DNA of 64,000 bases from Astropecten irregularis (taxonomy: Eukaryota > Echinodermata > Asteroidea > Paxillosida > Astropectinidae): positions 5,737,036-5,801,035 of the forward strand of contig OZ020262.1 in assembly GCA_963971285.1 (NCBI GenBank), in the 5' to 3' direction. Position numbers and translations under genes: made by a program. Below, piece by piece: positions 12,801-20,879 of the stretch. Under the pieces are notes generated by a model. It saw only the letters and a program-made list of their open reading frames with translations, ran no database searches and had not been told where the DNA came from. Within the stretch, counting starts at the first letter, position 1; each line of letters starts with the position of its first letter.

Positions 12801-15800
12801 TTCACAAATATGTTTATAATTGGATGTTGGTCATGTTGTGCCACTCTTCTCAGAAATAAATGTTTTTCAAACCTTGCAAATGACACTGTGCTGCTTACTC
12901 CATTTGATACTAAACTCCCGATGATCTTCATACTCCCATTGTATAATTTATCGGAAATCGGCAACATTATCAGCCGTGAAATTGTAACGAAAATGAAATT
13001 TGCACAAAATGGTCAAGTACTCCCCAAATTCGAGTACATGGAATCGAGTACGGGCCAAGTACATTTTTATTTTTGAGTACTTTTAATCGAGTACGGGCCG
13101 AGTATTTTGTCTGTACTCGAGTTGTACTTGAGTACGAGTACGAGTACTCCAACACTGCTATTTGGGTCATTCCACTAAGTTGGGCCACAATTTGCTGTGG
13201 TGTCCCTTGTTACATCAGTGGTAATAAACATCTTGTCACCTTCATGTGGATTCTAAATTGGCATCGTTGTATACCTTACAAGGTTCTTGCAGAGTTGTGC
13301 TTTATCTTTGCAGAGTAATATGACTCACTCTGTTGTAATGTAAAAATAGCAGGCAGTAGAAGTTACCGATGTAACAGGGAACGGCGTCACAAACTGTGCC
13401 CCAACTTTGTGGAATGACCCATTTACCAACAGTTCACTCCGTTGATGTTATTCCCTGTCCTAATACAATAATACTTGGAGTTGGGAGTTGGGAGGGCCTG
13501 ATGTTTCGATCCCAGCAGGATCCCTTTCTCAAAGGCTGAAGAGCCTCTGTATTGCTTGTATCAAACAGAGTTAAAGTGAACGTGATGCCACTACTGCCTC
13601 ATAACACCATGGTGCTGCCACTATTTTTTTCTCTCAATATCTCTCTCTTTCTGCATGCTCCTCCCCTCTCCCTCCTCCCTTTTTCGTTGTTGTCTGCTCA
13701 AAAAACATAAACAATCCCAAACAAACTCCCGAAATGCGATCATAAAGGGTATCGGTCAGGCATTCGGAGTCTTTCTGGGCCAGACCCGATGAGCCTTCTT
13801 GGAATGCTGTCATGGTTGTATCGGAGGACGGGGGCAACTCAACTTCCACTATGATTGTTTCCAGGGTGGGCGTGTCGGACGAGGACTCCTCCCAGCAGGG
13901 CATGCAGGTGGCCGGATCGGTAAGTTTCCCCTGGGGGCGTCGAGCAATCTCCGGTTTTTTTTCTTAATTTGTTCCTTGAGAGGTACAAATCACTTTTACA
14001 GAAGACAGCCTCAGTTTTCCAGAGGCTATTGAAAATCCTGGCAAATTCTGGCAAATCCTTAAAGAGGATGTTCAACACTCAACAAACCTCGCTTTATTAG
14101 TTAGGACTATTGTTCTTAAATTACTTGAAATGAGAAAAAATATTTATCTCACACTGAACACAGAAAGAGTCTTTTTTAATGATTTTTCTCTCAGCCCGCA
14201 AGCTCCCCAAAATTCAGATTCTCTGAATTTCGTCAATGAGGGCAGCAGAACAGATTGTGTGAGTTTGTGACGTCAGATACGGGAGCCTTTTCTTTTGAAC
14301 AAAAGGCTCCCATATCTGACATCACAAAATCACAACAGATTTGTCTGCTGCCCCCATTGAACAAATTCGGAGAATCTGAATTTTGGGGAGCTTGCGGGTT
14401 GAGCATGTTGAGAGAAAAACCATCCAAAAAGACTCTCTTTCTGTGTTCAGTGTGAGATAAATATTTTTTTTCTCATGTCAAGTAATTTAAGGATTATAGT
14501 TCTAAAAAATAAAGCGAGGTTTGCTGAGTGTTGAACATCCTCTTTAAAAAAAACAGGAATATCCTAAAAAATCCCGGAAAATCATGGAAAATCATTGAAC
14601 ATCCTGGGAAGAATCACATGTTATAGGAAACACCTACTCATCTGGGTCAAGAATATCGTTAAATGTTTGACTTTAGTAACTTGGGGAATGTTCCTAGCCC
14701 AAATGCTCCATGACGTCTTGATGTCATTTAATAAGCATTCATCCATTCGATAAATTTTAATTGACTGTAAATCGTACATTTGGTTTCTCCCTTTAGCATC
14801 ACACCGAGCTGGACGTCAGAATAAGGAAACGATACGAGCAGGCTTGGATTGTTCGACAGTGGTACGATTTTGACCACAAGTATCCTTTGTGTCGTCTAAT
14901 GCACCATGAATTTGCTTAATACAGAAGCGAGCCCAGTCTATTATGGTTTTTGCCAATCCCAGATTCTGGGGTTCGTATTCATGAGCACCAGCTGTTCTGC
15001 TTCATACTCGCTGCATATTCACTGCGTATAAGGCGCGACGTTCCATTTCGAAGTGTCTGCCCTGCGGGTATAGAACGCACACTGCGTAATGAAAGTGCGC
15101 GTCTTTGTGTGCAGCATTTGGTACGCACCAATTTGACCCATATGTGTACAAGTTAAAATGTTTCAACATCCGCCGGATGCGTACACGCAGAGACTTGAAA
15201 GATGGCAGAGTATGAACATCAAATGCGACATTCGCGTTGTTCTTTTGCGCGCGCATAAAAACGCAGCGAGTATGGACCAGCCTTTATGCATTACATTTGA
15301 ATTTCACTTGCGAACAAGTTAAAATATGTCAACATCTGCCAGATGCGTACACACTGCACAGAGTTGAAAGATGGCTGAATGTGAACATCGAATGCTTCAT
15401 TCGCGTTGTGCTTTGCGCACGCGTAATCTGGCGAGTATAAACCAGCTTTTATGCATTACATTAAAATTTCACTTGATAGAACTTGCGCAAAACAGAATGC
15501 AATAGATATGCCCAAGTCATGTATTAAATTTGTGTCTTTTTTTAAGAGCGATCGAGTGGAAATTCCTTGACAATGCTTTGCCAGATTTTTTAAACCCATC
15601 TTCACAAGGAAAGGTGCCGATCTGAAAGAGACTCTGCCGACGTGCTGCTACCCCATTGCACGATGTCTTACCGTAATGGTAATAATTTTTCTGACAGTGA
15701 TTTAGTTCCAAATACACTTTTTTGTGACGTGGAAATTGGATGTGGAATGATGTGAATTACATAATGATAATAATAATGGACACTTATAATGCGCCGCTAT

Positions 15801-16778
15801 CCGCCAAGCATGACGCTCATGGCGCAAATAAATTATTATCCCTGGTCATCGGGCCATAATTTACATTCCTGAAACCATCTCAACTCCCTGGGGAGTATAC
15901 CGCCCCGGCTGCTGTATTCAGCGCACAGAGGCTAATCAAACCACAAAGCCATCTCTACCCTCGTAGGTACCCATTTACACCTGGGTGAAGAGGAGCAATA
16001 TGTGACAAAGCGTCTTGCACAAGGACGCAAGCACCATTAACCCATGGCTGGATTCAAACCCACAATCTGTACATTGTAAATGGGTACCTGTGAGGGTAGA
16101 GATGGCTTTGTGTTTTGATTAGCCTACGTGCGCTTATAGCAGCCAGGGCTGTATACTCCCCAGGGAGTTGAGATTGTTTCAGGAAAGTAGCCCAATGACC
16201 AGGGATACATGCATTAAGTATTTATCGTTATTACTAGATTTGGCGGCGTATAAATCATACGTATTATTATAATTGTTATGATTCTCTGAAATATCATTCC
16301 GGAAACATTATCTTGGTTGATGAGCAGTTTACAACGGTTTATCATCTATTATCATCTATCAAGAAAGATTTGAGGCTTTGCATGGTGACAATTGGTATGT
16401 GGATCGGTTTGCGGAAACACCATGTAAGAATCGTTCGTACTTTCGCACTTCTATTCCGTTCGCACTTCTCGTAAGGTATCAACGTTTAGACTAGCCTGCT
16501 CTAGTCATCATCAGTTAGACATCAACTTGATAAATTTGTTTGTTTATTTGTTTGTTTGTTTGTTTTGCCAGGACGAGCACATTGACGAGGACAGCGACAG
16601 CGACTTGATACTAGAGGACAACAGCTCAACGGGAGACCAGCTCCAATCCCCCGGCCTGGACGCGTCCCACCAGCCAGCCATTCACAACGAAGACGACGCG
16701 GGTTTGGACGGTGACCTCGGACTGGGCACGCATCAAATCAAAGGCTTGAGTATGAAGCCCATGCCGACCGATGTATAA
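875..16778 (+). CDS. SLC9A6/7/9-like: Organellar Na+/H+ exchanger, NHE6/7/9 type (5' partial)
   Basis: Fourteen exons join in frame: 875-1095, 3935-4012, 4844-4920, 5289-5389, 6426-6531, 7412-7538, 8309-8414, 9097-9299, 9893-10004, 10687-10840, 13865-13919, 14797-14879, 15585-15672, 16572-16778 (stop TAA). The roughly 571 residues cover most of the antiporter membrane domain and the tail. Family signatures visible in order are [15 protein letters not shown], a SATDP turn, [14 protein letters not shown] with the Asn-Asp pair expected at the ion site, [27 protein letters not shown] and [13 protein letters not shown]. The acidic tail ends with a GDLGLG motif also found in NHE9. The family exchanges luminal H+ for Na+/K+ in endosomes and the trans-Golgi. 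The first exons (start codon, first helices) lie upstream of the window. Three introns are U12-type. Invertebrates usually have one gene for this subfamily, so I do not choose between 6, 7 and 9. Phases agree at every junction. Confidence 0.93.
1216..1500 (-). mobile_element. tRNA-type SINE with leader (minus copy)
   Basis: The tRNA-like part (reverse strand) has an A-box-like GGCTCAGTTGGTAGAGC and a B-box-like GTTCGAACC at about 1230-1295. It is preceded on its own strand by the recurrent leader (CCAAACGAACAAAGAT, GGTTGCAGCATTGCTG). The body end is diverged. It lies head-to-head with the plus copy at 1530-1800. Confidence 0.75.
1530..1800 (+). mobile_element. tRNA-type SINE with leader (degenerate plus copy)
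   Basis: It carries the same leader (TTTCATGGCTTCTAACTG, GACTATTAGGGACACC) followed by a tRNA-like part with damaged A box (GATAAGTTGGTATGAGC) and a recognisable B box (GGTTCAAATCC). Together with the element at 1216-1500 it makes an inverted pair inside the first NHE intron of the window. Confidence 0.65.
2008..3457. mobile_element. Non-autonomous DNA element with CAGGGCTC termini
   Basis: The left end CAGGGCTCGACCTTA and the right end TTAAGGGAGAGCCCTG form imperfect terminal inverted repeats 1450 bp apart. Both subterminal regions carry related GCGGGCGAG and TAGTCCGGCGG/TAGTCCGGTG motifs. No transposase frame is visible. The ends resemble hAT elements, but I see no clean 8-bp duplication. 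Confidence 0.5.
3488..3785. mobile_element. MITE, AAAGGTA...TACCTTT family
   Basis: It starts with AAAGGTACAGTACATG and ends with CCAAAGTATGACAGTACCTTT. The interior has the family blocks CACAGATTTACGTATAACTT and its inverse TTATAGGTAAATCTGTG. This is one of many copies in the window. Confidence 0.75.
5020..5180 (+). mobile_element. tRNA-type SINE fragment
   Basis: The leader end (CATGGCTTCTGACTGCC) is joined to the tRNA-like part GGGCTGGATCTAGCTCAG...GGTTCGAATCC. The tail is truncated. It sits in the NHE intron 4921-5288. Confidence 0.7.
5419..5960. mobile_element. MITE (AAAGGTA family relative) followed by a SINE fragment
   Basis: 5419-5787 is a diverged AAAGGTA-family MITE (AATATCATACTTTGGT at the left, AAAGAATGAAGTTACCTTT at the right). 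5815-5950 is a degraded SINE (TAATTGACTATTAGGGACAC, then a tRNA-like part with a weak B box). The long antisense frame over this region comes from the repeats. Confidence 0.6.
6100..6330. repeat. A-rich simple and cryptic repeat (AAATA/ACAAA)
   Basis: Runs of AATAA and CAAACAAA units, including AAATAAATAAATAAATA near 6115. It is low-complexity intronic sequence with no coding signal. Confidence 0.6.
7190..8215. repeat. Two copies of a dispersed repeat (GGCTGTGG-TTCGGAAGTAGATTCTC type)
   Basis: About 7190-7345 and 8058-8215 share the blocks TCGGAAGTAGATTCTC, GGAAAACAGAGCTTCAGCTT and CAATGAAAAAC. An inverted, related copy lies at 54243-54475. The two copies here flank NHE exon 6 and the AT-AC intron donor. 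Class of element unknown. Confidence 0.6.
7539..8308 (+). other. U12-type AT-AC intron in the NHE gene
   Basis: The donor reads ATATCCTTT right after the Ala-Leu codons. The branch site TTCCTTAAC (8286-8294) is a perfect U12 consensus, and the intron ends in AC at 8307-8308, about 14 nt after the branch A. Only this junction restores the family sequence (ITAL|VTKFT). No usable GT donor is present at the conserved position. Confidence 0.93.
8524..8885. mobile_element. MITE, AAAGGTA family
   Basis: Termini are AAAGGTACTACCATACTTTGG and its inverse ending in GTATGATACTGCCTTT. The centre has the palindromic GATCTTTTAAAAGATC that marks this family. It lies in an NHE intron. Confidence 0.8.
9300..9892 (+). 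other. U12-type GT-AG intron in the NHE gene
   Basis: The donor is GTATCCTTT. The branch-like TCCCTTGAC (9869-9877) differs by one base from TTCCTTRAC and lies about 16 nt before the AG at 9891-9892. There is no polypyrimidine tract directly before the acceptor, as is typical of minor introns. Splicing joins FIFSAF to [16 protein letters not shown] in frame. Confidence 0.88.
9389..9704. mobile_element. MITE, AAAGGTA family (ACATGATTG subtype)
   Basis: The left end is AAAGGTATGATACATGATTG and the right end AGTATGATACTACCTTTT. The interior TGAGTCATGAGAAAATAGC block is shared with copies at 24931, 26722 and 31640. It occupies much of the second U12 intron. Confidence 0.75.
10187..10337. mobile_element. 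Fold-back element, GGGTCGATTTCAC family
   Basis: The sequence folds on itself: GGGTCAATTTCACGAAACTC at the left against GGGCTTTGTGAAATCGACCC at the right, with CAATCGTAGG and AGTTACAATCGATGG inside. Related copies lie at 17852, 30473, 33935, 35175 and 59216. A fragment lies just upstream at about 10085. Confidence 0.75.
10385..10650 (+). mobile_element. LINE 3'-end remnant (RTE-type reverse transcriptase C-terminus)
   Basis: The + frame reads [17 protein letters not shown] and [14 protein letters not shown], with stops and deletions. A parallel remnant lies on the other strand at 46855-47103. The terminal block RLYGHVARFPxxDPARRIL is typical of RTE-like elements. It is non-functional. Confidence 0.65.
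10841..13864. other. 3.0-kb NHE intron with repeats
   Basis: Contents are a diverged GGCTTTGGCTTCGG repeat (10900-11170), an AAAGGTA-family MITE (12250-12611) with GATCTTTTAAAAGATC at its centre, a tract rich in GAGTACGAGTAC (13010-13160) ending in CCAACACTG like a hAT terminus, and a GATCC-TGCTAGGATC-type repeat (13479-13560). No missing exon of the family was found. Confidence 0.6.
12250..12611. mobile_element. MITE, AAAGGTA family
   Basis: It starts with AAAGGTAATATCATACTTTG and ends with CAAAGTATGATACTACCTTT, giving inverted termini of about 20 bp. The central palindrome and the GGTAAATCTGTGAAGATT block are present. It is a near-complete copy. Confidence 0.85.
14059..14547. mobile_element. 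Fold-back element flanked by TTAA (piggyBac-like MITE)
   Basis: The two halves of 14063-14543 are inverted repeats of each other almost to the centre (GGGAGCCTTTT / AAAAGGCTCCC near 14295). Termini are AGAGGATGTTCAACAC and its complement, and each is flanked by TTAA (14059-14062 and 14544-14547). TTAA duplication is the mark of piggyBac transposition. No transposase is present. Confidence 0.8.
14880..15584 (+). other. U12-type GT-AG intron in the NHE gene
   Basis: The donor is a perfect GTATCCTTT. The branch site TTCCTTGAC (15563-15571) is perfect and the AG is at 15583-15584. Splicing joins WYDFDHK to FFKPIFT, matching the NHE9 segment WYSFDHKYLKPILT. The intron also contains a diverged direct duplication of about 166 bp (15148-15313 and 15314-15478). 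Confidence 0.9.
15148..15478. repeat. Diverged direct duplication, about 166-bp unit
   Basis: Two copies (15148-15313, 15314-15478) begin ACAAGTTAAAAT and share TTGAAAGATGGC, TTCGCGTTGT and TTTATGCATTACATT. The family resembles the GTGCGTTCC elements at 46418 and 58373 in its TTGCGC/ACGC-rich content. Confidence 0.6.
15759..16280. mobile_element. Long fold-back element with ATAATAATAATGG ends
   Basis: 15838-15975 and 16070-16210 are inverted copies (CTCAACTCCCTGGGGAGTAT against ATACTCCCCAGGGAGTTGAG). The outer ends have ATAATGATAATAATAATGG and a matching TATTATTATAATT. It carries no coding sequence. Confidence 0.7.
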
Positions 16779-19179
16779 ATATATATGTATGTATATACCG
16801 TATATATAGATACCTATACATATATATCTCATGGTCTACCTTAGGGAAACATTCTCGTGCACAAACTTTACTTTCCTATTTCTAAACATCCTCCAAAACC
16901 AATGAACTTGAAATTGACATTATGTTCCTGTTGAGAGCATTCTTGATTTTCTATAAAAATTTAGAGAGTAAAAATGTGTTTATAAAAGGTACCTAAGACA
17001 TTAGGGAGACACCAAAATGTCTCCTTAATGTTCGGTGTCTCCCATTTTCAAATTTGTCTCAAATTTTTAGCAAGGTCCGTTCCAGGTGTATACATATATA
17101 ACTCTACATGGTCTACCAAATTGCACTGCGCACTTGCGCTAAAAATAGCACCGAACCTCAGACAAACATTGCAACGTGGCCATGCAAACGTGTGGTTAGT
17201 GGGGGTATGTGCATGCATGGTGTGACGTCATTAGTGCGGAACGCTATTAGGGAAACATTCCCATAGGGTCGTGCACAAAACTTTACTTTCCTATTTCTAA
17301 GCATTCTCCGAAACCAATGAATGTGAAATTAACATACGTTCATATTGAGAGCATTCTCTGTCTTATATTAAAATGTGGAATCCCGCTCCAGTCAATTTTT
17401 CTTTGTTCACTTTTCAATGACTTAAAGATTCAGTCAGTTTCCCTTGTGGTTATTTGATGATCATATTAAGATATGGACTTTAAAAAGGTACCTTAAACAT
17501 TTAGGGAGACGCCAAAGTGTCTCTCTAACGTAGATTTTATAGCTGACTTTCAGTCAATTTCGCCAAACTCATCGTAACTTACTATCAATCGTAGGGCTGG
17601 ATAGCTCAGTTGGTAGAGCGCCTGAACTGTATTCAGGAGGACGCCGGTTCAAATCCCGCTCCAGTCGGTTTTCCATTGTTCACCTTTCAATGACTTCAGT
17701 CAGTCAATGAAATTCAGTCAGTTTCCCTTGTGGGTATTTGATGATTTAATCGTAGGACTTATGATGCTTTGCAGCCCTACATAGGATACAATTGGTTATC
17801 CTTCGTAGCTCGAGTTACGATCGATTGTAGGGCTTTGTTAAATCGACCCCTGGGGGTTGATTTCACCAAACTCATCGTAACTTACTATCAATCGTAGGAC
17901 TTTGATGCATTGCAGCCCTACGTAGATCCTTCGTAGCTCAAGTTACGATCGATGGTAGGGCTTCGTGAAATCAACCACTTGTCTCCCTAAGGTCCGATCC
18001 AAGAGTTATATACACATTACTAGATATATCACTCTTTAATACTACATGTATCTGCAACAGGTTTTTGCAGTGTGCTCAGTAACTTGACTTATCTTTGCGA
18101 AAGGATTGTTGGAAATCAATATTATCAATTTGTAATTTCTACTAGCATCCTGAGATAAGCTATTTGATAATAAGAAGGTCCCTGGTCACATATGAAGTTG
18201 AATAGCTTAGATGGCAGTGCAAAAAATACTTTTCATGCTAAGCAAAATTGTTGTGCTTAAGCAGCTCTATGAAATTGGCCCCATGTCACATCTCAATTTA
18301 TAAGTCATTCCACAAGTTTGGACATGTTGTAACACGATTGCCCACGATGTACCCAAGCAGTAATTACCTCATATTTATTAAGTTGAGTGCTTGTATGAAA
18401 ATTGTCGCTCTTAAAAGTAGAATTATTATCTGCATCTTGAACAGCATATTGCCAATAGCCAGGGGCCAATGTCACGGCCCTGCTTAGCACAAACATTTGC
18501 TAAGCATGAAATTTCTGTCTTCATAAAAACAGGATTAACAACCAAATTTCCATGTGTTGTTTTATCACTTGTGATTGTTCTTTGGCTGCTGTTGGCTGAC
18601 CATGAATATCAAATGGAATTTTAAATGGTGGTTTGTTTTATGCTAAGCAAATGTTTGTGCTTAGCAGCGTTATGAAATTGGCCCGTGGAGTTATGGTTAA
18701 AGAGTTATAGAGGAGTATAACGGTAGTTTGTGAATGTATTTTCAGAGACATTGTCCCAAATCCTACTGGAAAAGTGTGTGGAATGATCAGACCCAGCTCC
18801 TGTATAAACCATGCAGTGTTATGCCCACGATTTGTACTGTTATACATGTATTATCAAATTGAGTATTGTAAAGTATTGTATCTTCTATGATCCTAATTAC
18901 ACACGTAAGCAGAATCTGTCAAATTCTGTTAATTGACTAGCTTGACAAAAACTTTGCTAAGCATGGCTCAAACTTCAGGTCAAAATTAACCACTGTCGAG
19001 GATCAGGCTTAAAGTTTTAATATTTTAAATTTTCCAGAAAGCGTAAAAAATACCATAGCACACCACAAAATGGCTCGATGTTGGTATTTTTGGTGACTTT
19101 ATAGGGAGCTACAGGTCAGAAAAGTTAGTGTGATCTCAAGTGTAATAATCTGTTGATAACTTGTGTGTGAAAGGTACTT
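16779..19179 (+). other. NHE 3' UTR / intergenic stretch with nested repeats
   Basis: A block near 16840-17060 recurs at 17250-17530 (GGGAAACATTC, TTTACTTTCCTATTTCTAA, TTAGGGAGAC). 17551-17852 is a fold-back copy split by a SINE; 17852-17976 is another copy; 18190-18285 and 18461-18687 belong to the CTTAGCAC fold-back family. No AATAAA lies close to the stop codon, so the end of the transcript is unclear. Confidence 0.5.
17595..17748 (+). mobile_element. Short tRNA-type SINE, tRNA head at 5' end
   Basis: 17595-17666 folds as a cloverleaf: 7-bp acceptor GGCTGGA/TCCAGTC, D arm GCTC/GAGC, anticodon arm CCTGA/TCAGG with loop ACTGTAT, and T arm GCCGG/CCCGC with loop TTCAAAT. The anticodon position reads TGT (Thr by the code), but the base before it is C rather than the invariant T. 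The tail CAGTCAGTTTCCCTTGTG follows. AATCGTAGG flanks both sides as a target-site duplication within a fold-back element. Confidence 0.8.
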
Positions 19180-19189
19180 GATCAGTGGA

Positions 19190-20870
19190 CTTGTCCACAG
19201 CAAGGCAGCAATGAATGCCTCCACCACTAGGGTATATGGAAACCAGTCCCTCACACTGAAACAAGACTGATGGTCTCTTTACAGTATCAGTAGGAATGGA
19301 AGGGGTACTTAGTCCACAGCAAGGCAGCAGTGAATGCCTCCACCCCTATGGTGTGGAGAAACCAGTCCCTCACACTGAAAACAAGACTGATGGTCTCTTC
19401 ACGGTATAAATAGGACTGGAAGGGGTACCTAGTCCACAGCAAGGCAGCAATGAATGCCCCCACCCCTATGGTGTGGAGAAACCAGTCCCTCACACTGAAA
19501 CAAGACTGATGGTCTCTTCACAGTATAAATAGGACTGGAATGGGTAATAGTCCACAGCAAGGCAGCAATGAATGCCTCCATCCCTATGGTGTGGAGAAAC
19601 CAGTCCAGTCCCTCACACTGAAAACAAGACTGATGGTCTCTTCACGGTATAAATAGGACTGGAAGGGGTACCTAGTCCACAGCAAGGCAGCAATGAATGC
19701 CCCCACCCCTATGGTGTGGAGAAACCAGTCCCTCACACTGAAACAAGACTGATGGTCTCTTCACAGTATAAATAGGACTGGAATGGGTAATAGTCCACAG
19801 CAAGGCAGCAATGAATGCCTCCATCCCTATGGTGTGGAGAAACCAGTCCAGTCCCTCACACTGAAAACAAGACTGATGGTCTCTTCACGGTATAAATAGG
19901 ACTGGAAGGGGTACCTAGTCCACAGCAAGGCAGCAATGAATGCCCCCACCCCTATGGTGTGGAGAAACCAGTCCCTCACACTGAAACAAGACTGATGGTC
20001 TCTTCACAGTATAAATAGGACTGGAATGGGTAATAGTCCACAGCAAGGCAGCAATGAATGCCTCCATCCCTATGGTGTGGAGAAACCAGTCCAGTCCCTC
20101 ACACTGAAACAAGACTGATGGTCTCTTCACAGTTTAAATAGGACTGGAATGGGTAATAGTCCACAGCAAGGCAGCAATGAATGCCTCCACCCCTATGGTG
20201 TGGAGAAACCAGTCCCTCACACTGAAACAAGACTGATGGTCTCTTCACAGTACACATAGGACTGGAAGGGGTAATAGTCCACAGCAAGGCAGCAATGAAT
20301 GCCTCCATCCCTATGGTGTGGAGAAACCAGTCCCTCACACTGAAACAAGACTGATGGTCTCTTCACAGTACACATAGGACTGGAAGGGGTACCTAGTCCA
20401 CAGCAAGGCAGCAATGAATGCCTCCATCCCTATGGTGTGGAGAAACCAGTCCCTCACACTGAAACAAGACTGATGGTCTCTTCACAGTATAAATAGGACT
20501 GGAATGGGTAATAGTCCACAGCAAGGCAGCAATGAATGCCTCCACCCCTTATGGTGTGGAGAAACCAGTCCCTCACACTGAAACAAGACTGATGGTCTGT
20601 TCACAGTATAAATAGGACTGGAAGGGGTACCAAGTCCACAGCAAGGCAGCAATGAATGCCTCCACCCCTATGGTGTGGAGAAACCAGTCCCTCACACTGA
20701 AACAAGACTGATGGTCTCTTCGCAGTATAAGTAGGACTGGTAGGGTAATACACCTAGTCCACAGTAAGACAAGGATTCATATATCTCCTTACGAAGTGGA
20801 CAAACCAGTCCCCCATACTGCGTACAAGACTTATGACTTCTTCACAGTACAACAAGATATAGAAAACATA
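19190..20870. repeat. Minisatellite, unit about 119 bp, with dimeric higher-order structure
   Basis: About 14 units share GACTGATGGTCTCTTCACAG, TCCACAGCAAGGCAGCAATG and TATGGTGTGGAGAAACCAGT. Between about 19505 and 20100, units alternate between a GGGTACCTAGTCC form and a GGGTAATAGTCC form, the latter with a duplicated CCAGT. This gives a repeat of about 240 bp occurring about three times nearly unchanged. Edge units (19190, 20760-20870) are the most diverged. Open frames here are by-products. Confidence 0.95.
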
Positions 20871-20879
20871 CTCAACGCA

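Noticed and set aside
13010-13160. Complete hAT element rich in GAGTACGAGTAC
   Set aside because: Only a right end ending in CCAACACTG is recognisable; I could not find a matching left end or target duplication.
13634-13903. Antisense 89-codon frame over NHE exon 11
   Set aside because: The sense exon (55 bp, [10 protein letters not shown]) fits the family and phases; the antisense frame has no resemblance to known proteins.
17595-17666. Functional tRNA gene
   Set aside because: It has C instead of T before the anticodon, a mismatch in the T stem, no clean T-run terminator straight after it, and it continues into a repeat tail with target-site duplications; it is a SINE head. Other tRNA-like segments are more decayed.
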